Origin: Allolobophora icterica
Taxonomy: Eukaryota; Annelida; Clitellata; Crassiclitellata; Lumbricidae
Assembly: GCA_963556255.1 (NCBI GenBank)
Contig: OY744606.1
Location: 68,345,125 to 68,409,124, forward strand
Direction: 5' to 3'
Length of the DNA: 64,000 nucleotides
The notes under the pieces are model-generated. The model was not told where the DNA came from, ran no database searches, and saw nothing but the letters and a program-made list of their open reading frames with translations. Within the stretch, counting starts at the first letter, position 1. The number at the start of each line of letters is the position of its first letter. Below are positions 60,398 to 64,000 of this stretch, one piece after another. The position numbers were made by a program, and so were the translations under genes.

Positions 60398-60680
60398 GAG
60401 CCAGCCGTAGGCACAGGCAAAGCAGGCAGTTTCCTGGGGTGCCAAAATCTAGGAGGGGACATTTTCAAAAAAAAATTGTGTTTAACAGTTTTATGTTTTT
60501 CACTTTTTAACCATTTTTTCAATTACAATTATTTTCAATTGAATTCAAAAAATAAATAACTCAGTTCAGCGTAATGTTCTGGCTGGTTCCTCATTGGGTT
60601 GTGATGTGGGTTAACCGTGGAATGGGGTGAGAGGGTGCCAAATGTATGCTTTGCCTGGGGTGCCATTTGGGCTAGGGACG
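60398..60680. mobile_element. probable hAT-type miniature element
   Basis: Left part AGAGCCAGCCGTAGGCACAG and right part GGGCTAGGGACGGCACTAT are roughly inverted, with GCAAAGCAGG and GCTTTGCCTGGGG also inverted inside. Flanks GTCAGCGC and GTCAGTGC agree in 7 of 8 bases. Termini are diverged, so exact ends are uncertain. Confidence 0.55.
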
Positions 60681-61874
60681 GCACTATGTCAGTGCAACTG
60701 CTAATGGCTGGATATTATATAGAATATCAGTTGTATTTTAAAATTGTGAAATGCTCATGCCATCCTGACGAGATAATGGAAAATGTTTTGTAACTGATGG
60801 TTGTGCCGATGTTAAGCGACAGTCAAATCAAAAGGAATGCAGTGGATGGCTACAGATGGTGCCGAAATTAACAAGCATGAATATTATCGATGTATTTCTT
60901 AGGGGTGGGAGCGTATTCCGTACTTCTGTTGGACATAGGCAAATGCCTCAGAGTAAGTAGGTAAAGAAAATGAATAATATTGTGGCTTTCAATTCGGATG
61001 TGGCTTCAGGATCTTTGACCTGCCAACTGGTCATAGACTTACCTGCTCTGCCAGTCGTTGTATTCAGTGTCCTATTGACAGATTTCGTGCCTGGCCTGTG
61101 CATTGTTATTTTCCCATTGGTCCGCCTCTGGCACAGCACTTCAATTCTGTCCCTATTGATTTGTTCTTGCTGGCATTTCCATAGGATTTTATCAATCATG
61201 CTTAGACTCCCCTTCAGCTCACCTGCTCTGGTTCTTCATAATCTCTCATCCTTGACCTTTGTTTTTTGCTCATAAATTCAGGTATTCTTCAAATGATATT
61301 CCCTTAAATCTTCTTTCCCTTTTCACTGGTCTCACTGCCATTTCTCATTCTCAGTCTGGATTTGTATATGCCATATTTTGACCAAGACCAGAACATGACT
61401 TTGTTTTCGTTATGTTTATTGCTTTGACTCTTAAATGATTTGTTTTTCCACAGAGGCAGTTGTTACCAGCTTAAATAAATGGCAATGTAGTGGAAGTAAT
61501 TGTTTGCATTATCTGAATTTTCATTACAGCTGTTGTAGAATTCACTGCTTTACAATTCCTGAGTTAGAGTTAAGATAGAGTTAGAGCTTAAACAGAGCTA
61601 GAGCTTAGATAGAGTTAGAGGCTTAGAGTTTTTATATAAAATCGTAGCTCTACAATTTGACAAATTTGTTTCTTAATTTAAATTAATGAATTTCTTAAAA
61701 GGCACAATTTAACAGCCAAATCATTGGTTTTCTGTTGATCTGCATTAATGCATGATGCACCTGAAAATGTCAATAACAAGAAATAAGCTTCACAAATGTA
61801 TTTAGTCTTTTGCGTGGCACCAAACTTAGTCCATCTCTGCAGTCAGTGTTTTTTAACTCAAGAATCATCTTGAC

Positions 61875-62010
61875 CCACATGCATGCACGCACACACAGAT
61901 GCACGCATGCTCACACATGTGCACACATGCTCACACTTGTGCACGCATGCTCATATATTATGTGCATGCATGCACACACACGCACGCAAACACACACAAC
62001 ACGCATGCAC
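61875..62010. repeat. degenerate (ACACGCATGC)n tract
   Basis: Alternating purine-pyrimidine CA/GCATGC repeats over about 135 bp. Confidence 0.85.
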
Positions 62011-62231
62011 ACACCTGTCTCATGCCTCAGATTCAGATTAACTTACCTTGTATGTGTACTTATGCAATATATAAAATAAATAAATAACTAAATCTTAGGA
62101 GAGACTCTAACCTGCTAAACCATCAATTTATCTGGTCCTACTTTAGATCCAAGTATGAGGTTTTCTGTCAGGGTTTCTGTGGACATTGGTAATTTTCTGT
62201 CAGTTTTGCATCCAGATTTCTTTTCTAACAG

Positions 62232-62300
62232 GTACCAGAAGACAAATGCTGCGTTCCGATCGTTTGGTGCATTTGCATCCAGAAAAATGGGAACATTTCG
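62232..62300 (+). CDS. TPD52: TPD52-family gene: exon 4
   Basis: After acceptor TTTTCTAACAG the exon encodes YQKTNAAFRSFGAFASRK then MGTFR and ends at donor GTGAGC. It matches the family segment YKKT...AAFSSxGxxxSRKxGxMR that follows the coiled coil. The 69-bp length keeps the reading frame, so the exon could be a skippable cassette, as in vertebrate relatives. Following exons (FKSFEEKV-type) are not visible before 64000. Confidence 0.85.
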
Positions 62301-64000
62301 GTGAGCTAACTTAGCTTGGTGTATGTAGCATAATTATTGTGTGCAGTGGAACTTCCATTTAAAATGTGCTTAACACAGGTTCTGATTTGATTATGATTAT
62401 GGTTATGGATCCCAGTTTAATTCAGATTTATAGCTTGACCTTGTTTATGTGACGTCATTATGATATTGTGTTTGGCTTGGCTCACAAAATTAGTTTCCAC
62501 ACTCCATGAATGCTTTGCTGTGATTCAGAATCAGCATTTTTGAACAGGTTGCCTAGTTTCCCAACTCAGCTTCATTTCTATTTTCCTTCTGTGTATCAAT
62601 ATTTAAGTATGAGTATTAAGGCAAGTGGCAACAGTTCTGCCTCCAACAGCCCACCTGCCCTTGAATTTAGTAATGGGAAGACTATTCTTAAAGTGATGGA
62701 ACCACCACAGCAACAGCTTTTTGCTCCTTCTTGGAAGCCCTAACCCAGGGACTACAGTAGTTATCATTAGGTTAGGTACATGACGAAGTAAAATTAAATT
62801 TCGTTCAGCAGCGGTAGCAATAATGATGAGGAGAATCTGAATGACATATTCTTTTCGTCAGTTGCTTTGCGCTGATTGCTATTCTCGTAATTTGATTATT
62901 AGGGATTTACATTAGTTTGCTTGATATATACGTACATGTATGTATGTGTATATTTATGTGTGTATATATGTGTGTATATACATGTATATATATATATGAT
63001 TGCTGCAATAGTAGCATTTGCCATTTTTCCACTTGAGTACCTTAGTTTTTATGAGTTTTTGCTATAATACTGGTAATGCCACTAATGTTAATGGCGCGTG
63101 CGTCGATTCAGAATATTCACTTACTGAGATAACGAGTTCTGGTGCAATTGCTTCTGTTGACTGCATCTCTCGTGCACATCCCTACTTCAGTTCTGATATT
63201 TATTATTCTTCGTGGCTTCGGTTTATTGCAGCCCTTTTGATCCGGGAAAATTCTCGTTATTGGCAAATGGTGTGTATGGGTTTGCGTTGCCCCTCGGTCA
63301 TCGTTCCACGAACGAATAGGCGGCTGCTTTATCTTCGGAGATATTGATTACAAATACTTGGGAACGTTTTTTGTCATTCTGCTGCTTTTGACTTGTGCCT
63401 CTCCGATTCGGACTTATTGTTTGATAGGATTTTTGGAGGAAGTCTATCAGAAACAGATGGAAATCGGATATTGCATATATTTCTTGACTGATTTTTTCAT
63501 TTCATAATGTTGAAAGTATTTACAGTATTGTGTAAATCATTCATATTTTCATTTCTGATTTGTGAAAATAATTGTGTCTTTTAAATCATTGATTTTTTAT
63601 TTCAGAATTTTGAAAATATGTACAGTTTCTTGTAAATCAATGATTTTTTCCATTTCAGAATGTTGGACATATTTAGAGTATCGTGAAAATCATTGAGTGT
63701 TTTCTGTATTTCTGAATTTTGAAATATATTTAAAGTGTCTTATTAATTATTTTTGTTATGGAATGTGTAAAATCAAATTACTGGATGTCATAAAGGGTTT
63801 ATAATCATCAGTAGGCAAGGTTTTTTGTTTTGCAGTTTAGCTGTATGTGATTAAAGAGTGTGTCGTATAATGTGAGAAGAATGTAACATGTTTGTTTGAA
63901 GTTGAGAATGCATTTTAAAGGCCTTATGATTTGTTGATGAATGCTTTTTACCAATTTATTTAGTATTTTTACTCATTTGCAGAAGTTTTTAAATGTGATG
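62301..64000 (+). other. intron or 3' region of the TPD52-family gene
   Basis: No D52-type exon recognised. An open frame at 62510-62743 ending SNGKTILKVMEPPQQQLF is Ser/Pro-rich but fits no family. The TATG-like tract at 62930-62997 and the tandem repeat at 63496-63745 are the only clear structures. Confidence 0.5.
63496..63745. repeat. degenerate tandem repeat, about 60-70-bp unit, four copies
   Basis: ATTTCAGAATTTTGAAAATA followed by TGTAAATCATTGATTTTT-like sequence recurs about four times with substitutions. Confidence 0.75.

Larger units (their letters stand above)
59948..62231 (+). other. intron with 43-bp minisatellite and a miniature element
   Basis: Contains the minisatellite at 60030-60345, a hAT-like miniature element at about 60398-60680, a TTAGAG-rich repeat (61563-61635) and an ACACGCATGC tract (61875-62010). 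The open frames at 60970-61275 and 61810-62079 are incidental. Confidence 0.6.

Noticed and set aside
63018..63347. 109-codon plus-strand open frame near the window end
   Set aside because: Does not resemble the missing TPD52 C-terminal exons and has no supporting splice signals.

Overview
The window is a piece of animal (bilaterian, probably marine invertebrate) nuclear genome. The evidence is exon-intron genes with GT/AG boundaries, animal-specific families (LDL-receptor-type modules, a TPD52 family protein), very dense microsatellites, many hAT-type miniature elements, CR1- and RTE-type LINE pieces and tRNA-derived SINEs. The constant short palindrome AGGCCT (usually inside TAGGCCTA) in the left half resembles what I associate with echinoderm or hemichordate DNA, but I cannot fix the phylum from sequence alone.

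Left third (1-22.6 kb, minus strand): one multi-exon gene for an LDL-receptor/LRP-like membrane or secreted protein, whose 3' end lies beyond position 1. I reconstructed nine exons whose phases all agree: a signal-peptide exon (22600-22525), two LDLa modules (21599-21483, 14216-14112), five exons that together make a YWTD beta-propeller (9462-9226, 8617-8437, 3409-3279, 2916-2718, 1826-1720), and a Thr/Ser/Pro-rich mucin-like exon (841 to the edge). No EGF module, the usual partner of this propeller, is visible. Its introns hold long simple repeats, minisatellites, LINE relics and at least four hAT-type miniature elements.

Middle (22.6-46 kb): no intact gene body, though a possible first exon (34059-34113) may belong to the right-hand gene. 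The region has a very long CTGTCT/CT microsatellite, CR1-like LINE relics, an internally deleted hAT element that keeps a transposase C-terminus and carries a nested miniature element, a dispersed repeat that gives an empty-site comparison, and a frameshifted copy (about 37.8-39.6 kb) of a widespread repetitive protein family ending in a CXC cysteine cluster.

Right third (46-64 kb, plus strand): a TPD52 (tumour protein D52) family gene with exons at 46538-46958, 58254-58378, 59811-59947 and 62232-62300, continuing past the window. Two candidate first exons (34059-34113 and 46538-46958) both end in the phase required by the shared exon at 58254, suggesting alternative promoters. A young-looking, 5'-truncated RTE-type LINE with an open reverse-transcriptase frame and a perfect 15-bp target duplication sits in sense orientation in the large intron.

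The two genes show no functional link to each other; most of the window is intronic or intergenic repeat DNA.
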